Part shown: positions 32,979-42,729 of the stretch, in pieces
How positions within the stretch are numbered: the first letter of the stretch is position 1
How the letters are laid out: each line of letters starts with the position of its first letter
Assembly (NCBI RefSeq): GCF_042466665.1
Contig: NZ_CP162102.1
Location: 372,001 to 436,000 of the forward strand
Reading direction: 5' to 3'
DNA from: Peterkaempfera podocarpi
GTDB taxonomy: Bacteria > Actinomycetota > Actinomycetes > Streptomycetales > Streptomycetaceae
Length of the DNA stretch: 64,000 bases
Notes under the pieces: model-generated
The model's input: the letters and a program-made list of their open reading frames with translations, nothing else
What the model was told of the DNA's origin: nothing
Databases searched by the model: none
Made by a program: the position numbers and the translations under genes

Positions 32979-34505
32979 ATGACGGATCACGCGCTACGGC
33001 TGCTGCGGCAGGACCGCCGCTTGGCCGAACTGGCAGCCTTCCCCTTCGACTTCGACCTGGACCGCGCGGTCCACGGCCATGTCGAGGAGGTCCGCCTCGC
33101 CTCGGGCGAGCCGCTGGAAACGGTGGCCGGGGACGATACCGGCGGTACGTACTTCGTGTGCGCGGACGGTTCGGTGCTCTACGCCGACTCGGAGGGCGCA
33201 GCCGGGATCATCGGCTCCAGTGTCGACGAGGCCCTGGAACTCGTGATCGGCCTGCCCGGCTGGCGCGGCTACACACGTCTGTCGGCGGACGACGGCGAGC
33301 AGAAGATCCTGGCGCGCGTCGCGGAGACCGAGGACGAGATCCGTGAGCACTACGGAATCGACGAGGAGCGAGCCGAGCTCCGTGCCGCGCTGGGCTTTCC
33401 GGAGCGCTCCCCGGTCGAGCTGGTGGGCAGGCTGCATGCCGCGCTGCTGCGCACCGAGCCGGACTTCGTACTGCTCAACGCGGACGAAGGGTGCGCGTAC
33501 GACCGGATAGGCCCGGCCGGTCCCCCGCTGTGGGAGCCGGTGCTCGCAGCGGGCCGCGTCGATCTCGCCCGGTTGAGGGAGGGCGACCCCACTTCATGGC
33601 GTGAAATCGCCGAAAACCCGATGCGGCGCCGGATCACCCTGCGGGCCGCGCAGTTCGACCGCGCCGAGGGCGATCTGGAGCTGCTGCGGCATCTGCTGCG
33701 GCACGAGGCACAGTCTTCGATGACAGACGAACTACGGCTCGCGGCCGTGCTGGTGGGGCTGCGCGGGGGCACTGGAGATCTGCCGCTACTGCTTGAGGTC
33801 CGGGAGACGGACTTCGACACTACGTTGGGCCTGGGCGGTCTGCCGGAACCCGGTGCGAGCGCGGATGAGTTGCGGCAGTGGGCACGGGCGCTCGACGAGT
33901 CGATGTTCGGGGCGGACCCATCTGACGAGCCGGTCTTCACCTGGGCCGACCTGGCGCGGGACCAGGGGATGACGGACCTCGCGCGGGTGACGCTGATCCG
34001 CGAACTCGACACCATCTTCATGGACCAGAGCACACTCCGCCGCCCCGAGGCGCCCCACACCCTGGCCACGGCTCGACTGAACGGGCTCGCCCGGGACTTC
34101 GAGGAACTCGGCGACCTTCCCCAGGCGCTGCGCGCCCAGCGCCTGTACGCCGCCCTTCAGGAGACGGCATGGGACCGGGCCTCGGCCCGGCGCACCCTGG
34201 CCCGCATCGAGCGGGAGGCAGGCCAGCTGCCGCGGGCGGCAGACAGCCTGGCCGCCGTGCGGGACGCCCTGGCTACCCCGGGCGACGACTCACTGCGCCA
34301 CTGGCAGCAGGTCAACCTCGGCCGCTTCATCGCCGAGGAGCACTACCAGCTCACCCTCGCCCTGGCCGACGCGGGCTGCTCCGAGGAGACCCGTGCCCTC
34401 CTCACGGCCGCCGACGCCATACTCGGCGAACTCTCGGAGAACGTCGCGAACGCCGTCCGCGAGCTCGCCGAGCGGACCGCAGCGAGAGTGCGAGAGGTCA
34501 ACTGA
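32979..34505 (+). CDS. Large hypothetical protein with helical repeats
   Basis: A 508-residue soluble protein without signal peptide. The N-terminal third has a GGTYFVCADGSVLYADSEG beta-hairpin region and a SUKH/SMI1-like tone (ELVIGLPGWRGY), and the C-terminal half is helical with TPR-like spacing (GLARDFEELGDLPQALRAQRLYAAL). I do not recognise a named family; such proteins often appear as immunity or scaffold proteins in streptomycetes. ATG 32979 was chosen; the long in-frame extension upstream is the TetR remnant. Confidence 0.75.
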   Translation: MTDHALRLLRQDRRLAELAAFPFDFDLDRAVHGHVEEVRLASGEPLETVAGDDTGGTYFVCADGSVLYADSEGAAGIIGSSVDEALELVIGLPGWRGYTRLSADDGEQKILARVAETEDEIREHYGIDEERAELRAALGFPERSPVELVGRLHAALLRTEPDFVLLNADEGCAYDRIGPAGPPLWEPVLAAGRVDLARLREGDPTSWREIAENPMRRRITLRAAQFDRAEGDLELLRHLLRHEAQSSMTDELRLAAVLVGLRGGTGDLPLLLEVRETDFDTTLGLGGLPEPGASADELRQWARALDESMFGADPSDEPVFTWADLARDQGMTDLARVTLIRELDTIFMDQSTLRRPEAPHTLATARLNGLARDFEELGDLPQALRAQRLYAALQETAWDRASARRTLARIEREAGQLPRAADSLAAVRDALATPGDDSLRHWQQVNLGRFIAEEHYQLTLALADAGCSEETRALLTAADAILGELSENVANAVRELAERTAARVREVN

Positions 34506-34710
34506 GGACAGCACGGCGCTCAACGCGCCCACTCGGGCCCGACGGTGGACAGCCCGCCGAACATGCCCGCCGGCCTGGCCCCGTCATCCCGCTGAACCGC
34601 CACATACCCGCCACCTCGCTGCGACGCACCCCCTGATCTCAGCACCGGTTCCCAGAGGACTGACCGACCGCCGCACCCGAGGACGCCTCGTCTCCCGTGC
34701 GGGAGTCCGT

Positions 34711-35235
34711 TCAGGCTGACTGCACCTTGAGTATCGCGTCGCCCGTGTCTGCCGCTGCGGTGAAGAAGTCGACCAGCTCAAGCAGGTCAGTGACGAGTTC
34801 ATCGGCCCACTTCTCGCTCCACGGAGTAGAGAAGAGCCAATCCGCGACCACCCCAGGCATCACAGCATCCAGGTCCCTGACACGCTGCCTGACGGGCACT
34901 GCCCGCAGGAAGCCGGCGGCCTGACGCACCTGGTCGGGGGTCAGCACCACCACCTCCACGCCTATGAACCCGTACTCCGGGTGCTCCTCGCCTTCCGTCC
35001 GCAGCTCACCACCGAAGACGGGAAGCTCGGCCACCTCGACGTCGCCGGCGTCTCCCCAGGTGAGTACGCCGTGCATCAGGCAGTGGTTGGTCGACACACC
35101 CAAGACCACACCTGCTTCTTGCAGCGGGCCAAACTGTGGGTCAAACCACCGCAGGACCAGGGCGTCCAACTGCTTCGGCGATGCCTCGTCCAGAACGGAG
35201 ACCGCCACCCGGCGCCAGTAGAAATCCACGCTCAC
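34711..35235 (-). CDS. DUF1877-like hypothetical protein
   Basis: A 174-residue cytosolic protein. The C-terminal pattern VVVLTPDQVRQAAGFL, followed by LLELVDFFTAAADTGDAIL, resembles DUF1877 (YfbM) proteins, small stand-alone proteins of unknown function that are frequent near toxin-immunity regions. The start is GTG. No partner gene is obvious. Family assignment moderate. Confidence 0.7.
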   Translation of the reverse strand: MSVDFYWRRVAVSVLDEASPKQLDALVLRWFDPQFGPLQEAGVVLGVSTNHCLMHGVLTWGDAGDVEVAELPVFGGELRTEGEEHPEYGFIGVEVVVLTPDQVRQAAGFLRAVPVRQRVRDLDAVMPGVVADWLFSTPWSEKWADELVTDLLELVDFFTAAADTGDAILKVQSA

Positions 35236-35489
35236 CTTGCACCCCTGTCCGCTTGTCCCCGAGGCGACAGGTTAGGGGCTCCTGCTGACAGTGGTGCTGA
35301 GCGCGCAGCACCACCCCGGTCATAGAACGGCGTCTCTCTCCCACCGCCTGCAGACGGCCTCGGGACTTGATCGCCCTGGATCGTTCCGCTTCCACGGTCT
35401 GACTCGCCCCGAGGCCGCTCGCGGCTGTAGCTTGCGCACCGAATCGATCTGGCCTGCTGCCAATAGGGCGGCGGCTTCCTGGGGGCACC

Positions 35490-35843
35490 GTGTGGGATGG
35501 CTCGTTCTATCGAGTGAAGCGGGACCGGTACGAGATCTGTTTCGTGCCCGGGGCGGGTGAGGACCTGGACGCGGTGTGCAACGTCGACATGTGGGTGACC
35601 TTCGCCGACGGCAATCGGTGGTCCGGGACGGTGTTCACCCTCGATGAGGTCCAACGCCTCATGGGCCGCTGGAAGGACACCGGCGAGTGCCTGGACGGCA
35701 GCTACTTCTGGTGCTGGGACGGGCTCATTGTCCGCGAAGCCGGCATCCCCGCCATGGTTCGAGTGATCGATGACCTGGTGGTTACCTGCGACTACAAAGG
35801 CGTCCTCCGCTCGCTCGGACCGGAGGACGATCAGGACAGCTGA
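35490..35843 (+). CDS. Hypothetical protein, possible immunity-type
   Basis: A 117-residue acidic soluble protein (FYRVKRDRYEICFVPGAG at the start, then CNVDMWVTFADGNRWSGTVFTLDEVQRLM). The text VTFADGNRWSGTVFTLDEV is found in small streptomycete hypothetical proteins. No catalytic residues stand out. GTG start with GGGGGC upstream. Function unknown. Confidence 0.72.
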   Translation: MWDGSFYRVKRDRYEICFVPGAGEDLDAVCNVDMWVTFADGNRWSGTVFTLDEVQRLMGRWKDTGECLDGSYFWCWDGLIVREAGIPAMVRVIDDLVVTCDYKGVLRSLGPEDDQDS

Positions 35844-35857
35844 CTTGCCCGGGCACC

Positions 35858-36070
35858 TCAAGGTCTGAGGCTTTTCCTCAGGTAGTCGGGGACCGGCTCC
35901 AGAGGGTCGCTGTCGCGATCGGCCCACCTCCACCACCAGTGGGAGCCGTTGCACCTGAGGATCATGCGGCACACGCGCCTATCGTCGCCATTACGCTTCG
36001 TGAGCAGGAAACCGCCGTCGCGAAGCGGCGTGCCACAAGCTGAACATGATCCGAATGCCACGAGGCACAC
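35858..36070 (-). CDS. Small Cys-rich hypothetical protein
   Basis: A 70-residue protein with a CSACG pair, two further cysteines (RVCRMILRC) and a striking HWWWRWADR segment; it may bind zinc. I recall similar short streptomycete proteins without assigned function. It is convergent with the preceding gene (14-base gap). GTG start. Confidence 0.7.
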   Translation of the reverse strand: MCLVAFGSCSACGTPLRDGGFLLTKRNGDDRRVCRMILRCNGSHWWWRWADRDSDPLEPVPDYLRKSLRP

Positions 36071-36113
36071 CGTACCGCGCTCGCCTGTGGAGGAAGCAGC
36101 CTCCTCCTCCCCT

Positions 36114-36430
36114 TCAGGGATCCAGCGGGCTCCGGGCGCCGGCCCGCGTGATGAGGAGGTTCCTCGGGTTGGCGTCCTTGTAGAACGCGGCCGGTATCCG
36201 GTGCGCGCGGGTCAACTCTCGCGCCGCCTCGGCCGCAGTGAACGTCGAGCCGCGAACACGGCCGTCGGCCAGCAGTTCGAAGATGCGCCGCGGGCGTCCG
36301 TCGATGAAGGCCGGGAGGACGGGCGTGCCGTTGCGGTGGGGCTCATTGGTGCACGCCCGGTGGCGACGGCGGTGGGGGGCGCGGCGTCCGGGGTGGCGTA
36401 GGGCTTGGCGAAGACCTCAGGGCCGACCAT
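36114..36430 (-). pseudogene. Truncated/frameshifted APH-family kinase remnant
   Basis: From ATG 36430 the frame begins MVGPEVFAKPYATPDAA. After a one-base shift near 36352 it continues as TNEPHRNGTPVLPAF, FELLADGR and AAFYKDANPRNLLITRAG to a stop at 36114. The YKDANPRN segment equals the HxDxxxxN catalytic loop of APH-type kinases, with tyrosine for histidine. The DFG region and the rest of the C-lobe are absent, so this is a remnant even if the shift is a sequencing error. Confidence 0.55.
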
Positions 36431-36445
36431 CGGGCCTTCCGGAGG

Positions 36446-36955
36446 TCAGTCGGTGGCGGCCTCTGTTGCCAGGTAGCGGCGCGTCTGGCGCCTGCTGCGG
36501 AGGATCACCACGTTCGCCTTGGGCGCGTACTCCTCGATGAGGTCCATGACCCGCGGCCGCATGCCGCGACGGTAGCCGAGGATGTACTTCACAAACGACC
36601 AGTTGATCCGGTCGAACACGCCCGCGTCCTGGTGCTGGCCGCCGCGGTAGCGCATACGGCGCTTGAGCACTCCCCACAGGCACGTCGCAGCCGACAGGTC
36701 GAGGAAGATCACGGTGTCGGCGACGGCGAGACGGATCGGCAGCGTCGAGGCGTAGTTGCCATCGATGATCCATCCGGGCTGCTGGACCAGGTCGTGCTGG
36801 ATGGCCGCGAACTGGTCCTTCGGCAGCGGGTTCCAGTCGGCGTCGTAGTGGACACAGTCCAGGTGTGTGACCGGAAGGCGCGTCCGCTCAGCAAGTGCGC
36901 GGGCAAGGACTGACTTTCCGGAGCCGCCGCACCCGACGATGGCAATGCACTGCAT
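36446..36955 (-). CDS. P-loop ATPase, DNA topology-modulation (FlaR)-like kinase
   Basis: A 169-residue single-domain P-loop protein. Walker A is GCGGSGKS at residues 8-15. The later LDCVHYDADWNPLP, PGWIIDGNY and LDLSAATCLWGVLKRR segments are those of the adenylate-kinase-like family labelled topology modulation protein/FlaR. Most members are probably small-molecule kinases, so the historical name should not be over-read. Codon use is normal. Confidence 0.88.
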   Translation of the reverse strand: MQCIAIVGCGGSGKSVLARALAERTRLPVTHLDCVHYDADWNPLPKDQFAAIQHDLVQQPGWIIDGNYASTLPIRLAVADTVIFLDLSAATCLWGVLKRRMRYRGGQHQDAGVFDRINWSFVKYILGYRRGMRPRVMDLIEEYAPKANVVILRSRRQTRRYLATEAATD

Positions 36956-37024
36956 GACTGGTGACTGTAGCCACTGCGGCGGGCCGCGCCCCGGGTCAAC
37001 GGCTTTCCCTTGCTCGTTTCGGTG

Positions 37025-37410
37025 TCAACGGGGCAGAGCGCGGGACACGGGGTGCCCGAGCACGCTATGGACAGCGGCGACCTGCCGTGAGGCGCGGACG
37101 ACGGACATGCGGTCGAGGCAGGCTGCGGCGATGTGAAACGCAGCGTGTCGCGGATCTGATTCAGTGCCTCCTCGCTGCGCGCGCGAACCGAGAGGCACTC
37201 CCCGCCCTCCTCCCGAAGGATCACATCCAGTCCGGCGAACCAGCGCCCCCACTCTGTGGGCTCTCCCGGGTAGGAGGGACACGGCAGCAGCACGAAGCGG
37301 TCGTCCAACGACTCGTCGAGGTCCGGCAAGAAGCCGCTGAGATGCTCTGGCGCGTGCAGCGATTCCGACAGGTGGGCCTTCGCGCTCCTGCCGCCTGCAC
37401 GAGGAGTCAC
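37025..37410 (-). pseudogene. Frameshifted hypothetical protein
   Basis: From GTG 37410 a plausible protein runs through LSGFLPDLDESLDDRFVLL and WGRWFAGLDVILREEGGE to NQIRDT. Adding one G near 37140 continues it as LAFHIAAACLDRMSVVRASRQ to a stop at 37025, giving about 128 residues; without the change the frame runs on antisense-like sequence into the next gene. I do not recognise the family. The single-base correction matches the other frameshifts in this window. Confidence 0.55.
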
Positions 37411-37527
37411 GGCAGCCCGCCGGAGGCAACTGTCGCTGACGTCCAGCGGAGCTGGCCGCGACAGTCTCGTACCTGGTTGGCGTCAACACTGCGGGTGAAA
37501 CCTTCGCCGCCGTGCCGACCGGCGGTG

Positions 37528-38661
37528 TCAGCCGGCCCACAGGCGTACCGCGCCGTCGACGAGCTGCAAGAACTGCCCTGCACCTGGGTGATGGTGTGTG
37601 GCGGAGAATCCGGAAACGACGCCCAGACGGGTTCCGTCGACGGGATCCCATATCGACAGGCCCCCATCGTCGCAACTGAACAGACGGGTGCCATCGCTGA
37701 AGAAGCGTCCGGTCGGACCCTCGAACGCGAGGAGTTCTACGGCCGTCGGCGTCCGCCAGAGGTCTCCCTGTTCGGTTCGGCCGGTGTCGAAGATCCGTGC
37801 CCCCGGCTGCATGCCGTCGTCGTCGTCACCGAGACCTTCGATGGCGACGCGGACTGAGTCGATCCAGGTCATGGCGTGGTTCCAGTAGTACTCCCGGCCG
37901 CACACCTCAATCCGGCTCGGCCCGTCCTCGGACTCCCATGAGTTGCCCCCGGTCCACGGATCCACATCCCACACCGAGGGGAACCCGACCGGGTGCCATA
38001 TCCAGCCGTCATCCAGGATCCGCTGTCCGTCAGGGCTGACGTACAGTGCGCCGTGGAAGTAGTCGAGGTGGTGCTCCGGCAAGGCCCCCTCTGCCACGGC
38101 GGCGACGGGAGCCCGCTCGGTCAGCAGGACCCCGGTTCGCGGATCCGACACATCCAGTCGGTTCCAGGCTGTGCGGTGGATCACGACGCAACGCCCACGG
38201 CTTCGGGTGAACGCCAGCGAGAACGGCACAGTCTCTTCGTGGCCACCTTGGTTGTCCAAGCCCAGCGTGACCCGGCCGGTCTGCAGGTCAACGACCTCCC
38301 CAAAGCGGCCGTAGTCATTGACCACCGCGGCAAACATGCCGTCCTGGGAGGCATGGAGACGCCTGCGCAGCACATGGCCATTCCATGGCTCGCGATCGGT
38401 TTCCGGCGCAACGGTGGTGATCCCGACAGGCTTGCAGCCGCCTGCTGCCACATCCCATCGACTGATGGTGCCGTCCTCGCTCAGCGCCAGCCATACCGGC
38501 CGGTCGCCGTCGTGCACCGGCGCCAGATCGATGACTGCACCCAGACCCGGGGGCAACGACAGCTCATGGACGGCGTCGTCGCCACTGATCACGGCTGCCC
38601 TCTCGCTCCCCCGAACCGAGGCCACAGCATATCCGGCGCGTGGCCGGGTCGTGGCCGGCAA
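37528..38661 (-). CDS. WD40-like beta-propeller protein, hypothetical
   Basis: A 377-residue soluble protein with repeated strand motifs ending in Trp-Asp or similar (GTISRWDVAAG, SVWDVDPWTG, LSIWDPVDG, AVRLWAG), consistent with a seven-blade propeller. WD40-like proteins are scaffolds rather than enzymes. The frame opens at TTG 38661; GTG 38625 (at Val13) is also possible, and neither has a strong ribosome site. Alone between two unrelated genes. Confidence 0.7.
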   Translation of the reverse strand: MPATTRPRAGYAVASVRGSERAAVISGDDAVHELSLPPGLGAVIDLAPVHDGDRPVWLALSEDGTISRWDVAAGGCKPVGITTVAPETDREPWNGHVLRRRLHASQDGMFAAVVNDYGRFGEVVDLQTGRVTLGLDNQGGHEETVPFSLAFTRSRGRCVVIHRTAWNRLDVSDPRTGVLLTERAPVAAVAEGALPEHHLDYFHGALYVSPDGQRILDDGWIWHPVGFPSVWDVDPWTGGNSWESEDGPSRIEVCGREYYWNHAMTWIDSVRVAIEGLGDDDDGMQPGARIFDTGRTEQGDLWRTPTAVELLAFEGPTGRFFSDGTRLFSCDDGGLSIWDPVDGTRLGVVSGFSATHHHPGAGQFLQLVDGAVRLWAG

Positions 38662-38747
38662 GTCGCAGGAACGGCGCTCGGCGAAGCCTGGCCGCGGAGT
38701 CGTCGGTTCGCCCGTGGACCCCAGCAGAAGTGCCGCTGGACCACTGG

Positions 38748-39509
38748 CTAAAAGCCTTTGCGCACGCCGCCGTCGATCGACAGCATCACACCCGTGAGGT
38801 AGGACGCTGCGGGCGAGAGCAGGAAGGCCGCGCTGCGGCCGAACTCGTCCGGGGTGCCGTAGCGGCGCAGGGGGACCCCGGCGGTGGCGCGCTCGCGGGC
38901 GGCGTCGGCGTCACCGTGCCGTGCCTCGAGTTCGCGTGCTCGGTCGGTCTCGATGTGGGCGGGTGCGAGACCCACGACGCGGATGCCTCTGGGGCCCAGC
39001 TCGTTGGCGAGGTTCTTCGCGTAACCAGCCAGGCCCGGCCGCAGGGCGTTGGAGATCGCGAGGCCGGGAATGGGCTCGTACACGGAGCTGGAGAGGACGA
39101 AGCCGATGACACCTCCCTCGCCCAGCTCGGCGGCGACGGCACGGGAGAGCCGTACCGCGCCGAGGAAGACCGACTCGAAGGCGGTACGCCACTGGTCGTC
39201 GTCGATGGTGTCCGACGTGCCTGCCGGGGGCCCGCCGACGCTGATGAGTACTCCGTCCAGGCGGTTGAAGGTATCGCGGGCGGCGACGATCAGGCGGTCC
39301 GGTGTGTCGGGGTCGGCGTTGTCGGCCACGACGCCGATCGCCCGCCCCGGGCCGCCGAGTTCTGCCTCAGCGGCGGCGACCGACCTCTCGTCGCGGCCGC
39401 TGACGACCACCCTCGCCCCGTCGGCCACCAGTTCGCGTGCCGTGGCCCTGCCCAGCCCGCGGGTGCCGCCGGTGACTATGTACACCCGGTCCCTCAGTCC
39501 GAAGTCCAT
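38748..39509 (-). CDS. SDR-family oxidoreductase with altered active site
   Basis: A 253-residue SDR. The cofactor loop is TGGTRGLG, and the C-terminal GVMLSIDGGVRKGF is normal. The catalytic region reads SSSVYEPIPGLAISNALRPG: the serine is present but the YxxxK dyad is replaced by an SNALR-like sequence, as in a distinct SDR subgroup. It lies just downstream of the benzoylformate decarboxylase gene on the same strand (gap of about 50 bases), so they are probably one operon. Its substrate might be an aldehyde or ketone of that pathway, but this is inference. Confidence 0.87.
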   Translation of the reverse strand: MDFGLRDRVYIVTGGTRGLGRATARELVADGARVVVSGRDERSVAAAEAELGGPGRAIGVVADNADPDTPDRLIVAARDTFNRLDGVLISVGGPPAGTSDTIDDDQWRTAFESVFLGAVRLSRAVAAELGEGGVIGFVLSSSVYEPIPGLAISNALRPGLAGYAKNLANELGPRGIRVVGLAPAHIETDRARELEARHGDADAARERATAGVPLRRYGTPDEFGRSAAFLLSPAASYLTGVMLSIDGGVRKGF

Positions 39510-39561
39510 GATTGTTGTCCTCTCTCCGCTGCTTCTTCTTCGATCGTGCGAGCCAAGTGGC

Positions 39562-41171
39562 CTACAGCATCGCCTTCTGGGGCTGCGTGGCGACCACGAT
39601 GACGGTGGTGGTGCCGGCGGTCAGGGCCGTCCTGAACTCCCGCTCCAGTTCCTCGGTGGTCTCCACGTCGACCGCGCGGCATCCGAAGCCGCGGGCGACG
39701 GAGGCGATGTCGAGCCCGGGCAGGTCGAGTCCGGGCACGCCCGGGGTCTCCTCCAGGACTGCGAACGACTTGAGGATGGAGTACTCCTGGTTGCGCATGA
39801 CCACGTAGACGATCGGGAGGTTCTGCTGGGCGGCCGTGTAGAGGGCCTGCACGGAGTACTGGAAGGAGCCGTCGCCGATCAGACCGACCACCGGTCGTGC
39901 GATGCCCCTGTCCCGGTCACCCAGCGCGACGCCCACGGCGGCCGGGGTGCCCCAGCCGATGCCGCCGCTGGCCGTGGCGAAGAACGATCCGGTCCGGATG
40001 GTGGGGAGCCACTCGATCTGCTGCGCCATCGTGGAGGTCGACTCGTTGACGATGACCGCGTCGGCCGGCCTGACCCTGCTCAGAGCGGCGTACACCTCCG
40101 GCGGGGTGAGCGGGGTGTTCGGCGCCTGGGGGAGCTCACGGGGCCGCGGCATCGGTTCCGGAGCGGTCCGCGCCGATCCCTCGGCGACCATGTCCAGGAG
40201 CAGCTCGATCGCCGTCCTCGGATCGCCCAGGAGGCTGTCACCCACACGGGCCGCCGCGGCAACACCCGGATTGCCGGTGATCTGCAGCAGCTCCGTGCCC
40301 TCCGGCAGGTACGGCCCGGGCACGTAGGGGTAGTAGCGGAACACCTCGGCGCCGATCACGATCACGAGGTCGTGTCCGGTCAGCCGGTCGCCGATGGTCT
40401 TCACCGACATTCCGAGCGGGCCGCCGAAGAGGGGGTGGTCCTCGGGGAAGGAGGCGCGGTCCAGCAGAGGGGCGCCGTAGACGGCCGCGCGCAGCTTCTC
40501 CGCCAGCGCGACGGCCACGTCCCAGCCACCGGCGCGATCCACCTCGGGACCGAAGACCAGCGCGGGACGACGGCTGGCCGAGATGCGATCGGCGAACGTG
40601 CGCAGCCGTCCGGTGTCAGGGGCGACGCGGTCGCTGACCGTCCGCACCCGGGTGAAGTCGGACAGGGGACGCTTCCAGTCGTCCATCGGGATCGACAGGT
40701 AGACCGGGCCCGTCGGCGGCTGCAACGCCTCCGCGTAGGCCCGCATGAAGGCCTCCGGGACGTCCTCGGCGCGGGCCGGCTCGTAGGACCACTTCACCCA
40801 TGGCCTGGGCAGCGTGATGGCCTCGCGGTTGCCGAGGTACGGGTCGCCGATCACCAGTTCTCGGTGCTGCTGGCCGGAGGTGATGATCAGTGGTGTGTTG
40901 CGTGGTAGGCCGCCACCAGGTTGCCCACGGCGTTGCCCATCCCGGCCGAGGAGTGCAGGTTGACCAGTGCGGGGCGGCCGGTCACCTGGGCGAAGGTGTC
41001 GGCCATCGCGATGGCGGACGCCTCCTGCAGCGCCAGGACGTAGGTGAAGTCCTCCGGGAAGTCCTGCAGGAAGGGCTGCTCGGTGGAACCGGGATTGCCG
41101 AAGACCGTGCTGAGTCTGAGGGTGCGCAGCAGGTTGTAGGTGATGCTGCGGACGGTGGGCTTCTCCGTCAT
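39562..41171 (-). pseudogene. mdlC: Benzoylformate decarboxylase, interrupted by one frameshift
   Basis: A ThDP enzyme of about 536 residues that decarboxylates benzoylformate to benzaldehyde. From ATG 41171 it carries FGNPGSTEQ (Ser26-type residue), ALQEAS (cofactor glutamate) and NLHSSAGMGNA (His70-type), then runs into a stop near 40887. Adding one C at about 40900 gives YHANTPLIITSGQQ and a frame open to 39562, with PRPWVKWSYEPA, FPEDHPLF (His281-type) and the ThDP motif IGDGSFQY. All known catalytic residues are kept, so a consensus error or recent mutation is likely. The upstream gap has TGTCGTGACA (41326-41335), a possible Lrp site. Confidence 0.88.
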
Positions 41172-41460
41172 GGTTGCCGTCGACTTCCTTGCTGGGGCTG
41201 GGTTTCTGGTTCAACTGGTCCGGCCGGGGGGTGCGCGCTGTTCTGTGCGGTGTCGAATGCCGTCTTCGGCGTCGTGAGGTGCCGGAAGCGTGCGCCAGTC
41301 CGATCCTGCTGCACACATAGGTACCTGTCGTGACATACACACTGTTTGGTGACAGGCCTGCTCGGAGGGCTGGGCCCAGGTCGCTGAGGAGGTGGAGCAT
41401 GGCCGACCACTCGGTGGACGAGGCACCGCCGACGCGTCCGCCCCGGCTGGTCGACGGCTG

Positions 41461-42621
41461 TCAGGTGAGGTGGCGGAGGGCGTCCGGGGTGAGGTCGGCG
41501 AGGGCGGGGTAGCCGTCGACAGCCATGATCAGGTCTGCTTCGGCGAGCAGGGACCGCAGCACGTGGACGACGCCGGCCTCGCCGCCATAGGCGAGGCCGT
41601 ACGCGTAGGGGCGTCCGACGCCGACGGCAGTGGCGCCCAGGGCGATGGCCTTGATGATGTCGGCTCCTGTGCGGACACCGGAGTCGAAGAGGACGGGTGT
41701 GCCGTCGGCGGCCTGGACCACGCCCGGCAGGGCGTCGAGAGCGGGCAGGCCGCCGTTGGCCTGGCGGCCGCCGTGGTTGGAGCAGTGGATTCCGTCCACG
41801 CCGGCGTCCTTGGCGCGGCGGACGTCGTCGGGGTGGCAGATGCCCTTGAGGATCAGCGGCAGGTCGGTGATCGAGCGCAGCCAGGGCAGGTCGTCCCAGG
41901 TGAGCGGGTTGCCGAAGATCCGCACCCACTCGGCGACCGCGGCTGCCGGGTCGTCCTCCGGGCTGCGGGCAAGGCGGGCGCGGAAGACGGGGTCGCTGGT
42001 GTAGTTGGTGAGGCAGTTCCCGCGAAGCTGGGGGAAGTTGCTGATGGCGAGGTCGCGGGGGCGCCAGCCGGTGATCCAGGTGTCCAGGGTGACCACGATG
42101 CCCTTGAACCCGGCCCTTTCGGCACGGTGGACCAGGCTCTCGGCCAGCTCGCGGTCGGTGGGCGTGTAGAGCTGGAAGAAGCCCGGTGTGTCACCGAACT
42201 CGGCGGCGACCTGCTCCAGCGGATCGACGGTCAGGGTGGAGGCGATCATGGGCACGCCGGTGCGGGCGGCGGCGCGCGCGGTGGCGAGATCGCCGTGGCC
42301 GTCCTGGGCGCACAGCCCGATCACCCCGACCGGGGCCATGAACAGCGGCGAGGGGAGGCGCAGTCCGAACAGGTCGACGGAGAGATCCCGCTCCGTGGCC
42401 CCCACCATCATGCGCGGCACCAGGCCCCAGCGGTGGAACGCGGTGACGTTGGCCCGTTGGGTGCGCTCGTCGCCGGCGCCGCCCATGACATAGGAGCGCA
42501 CCGAGGCAGGCATCGCGGCCTGAGCCAGCGGCTCCAGCTCGTCGTAGGTCATCGGGAAGCGCGGCACCACTCCGCGCAGCCCGTCCAGGTAGATCTCGTC
42601 CTGATAGTCGCCGTACGCCAT
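41461..42621 (-). CDS. FMN-dependent alpha-hydroxy-acid oxidase/dehydrogenase
   Basis: A 386-residue TIM-barrel flavoenzyme of the lactate/mandelate/glycolate oxidase family. LPLILKGI (FMN lysine), GIHCSNHGGRQANGG (catalytic histidine and arginine) and PVLFDSGVRTGADIIKAIALGA (FMN phosphate site) are intact. Beside mdlC it most simply acts as a mandelate oxidase/dehydrogenase producing benzoylformate, though lactate oxidation cannot be excluded. ATG 42621 has an ideal AAGGAGG site. The gene is divergent from the Lrp-type regulator, which probably controls it. Confidence 0.92.
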   Translation of the reverse strand: MAYGDYQDEIYLDGLRGVVPRFPMTYDELEPLAQAAMPASVRSYVMGGAGDERTQRANVTAFHRWGLVPRMMVGATERDLSVDLFGLRLPSPLFMAPVGVIGLCAQDGHGDLATARAAARTGVPMIASTLTVDPLEQVAAEFGDTPGFFQLYTPTDRELAESLVHRAERAGFKGIVVTLDTWITGWRPRDLAISNFPQLRGNCLTNYTSDPVFRARLARSPEDDPAAAVAEWVRIFGNPLTWDDLPWLRSITDLPLILKGICHPDDVRRAKDAGVDGIHCSNHGGRQANGGLPALDALPGVVQAADGTPVLFDSGVRTGADIIKAIALGATAVGVGRPYAYGLAYGGEAGVVHVLRSLLAEADLIMAVDGYPALADLTPDALRHLT

Positions 42622-42729
42622 GGTCCGGTCCTCCTTCACGCTCGCCAGGTGCGGGCTCCTGAAGTCCACAATGGGAGAGTGACGAGTGAAAGCCGCCAAA
42701 CGCAGGATTCTGCCTCTCAGGGCAGGACG

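Noticed and set aside
41326..41355. TGTCGTGACA and CTGTTTGGTGACAG as definite Lrp sites
   Set aside because: Arms of four bases are too short to call without footprint data; only mentioned as possible.
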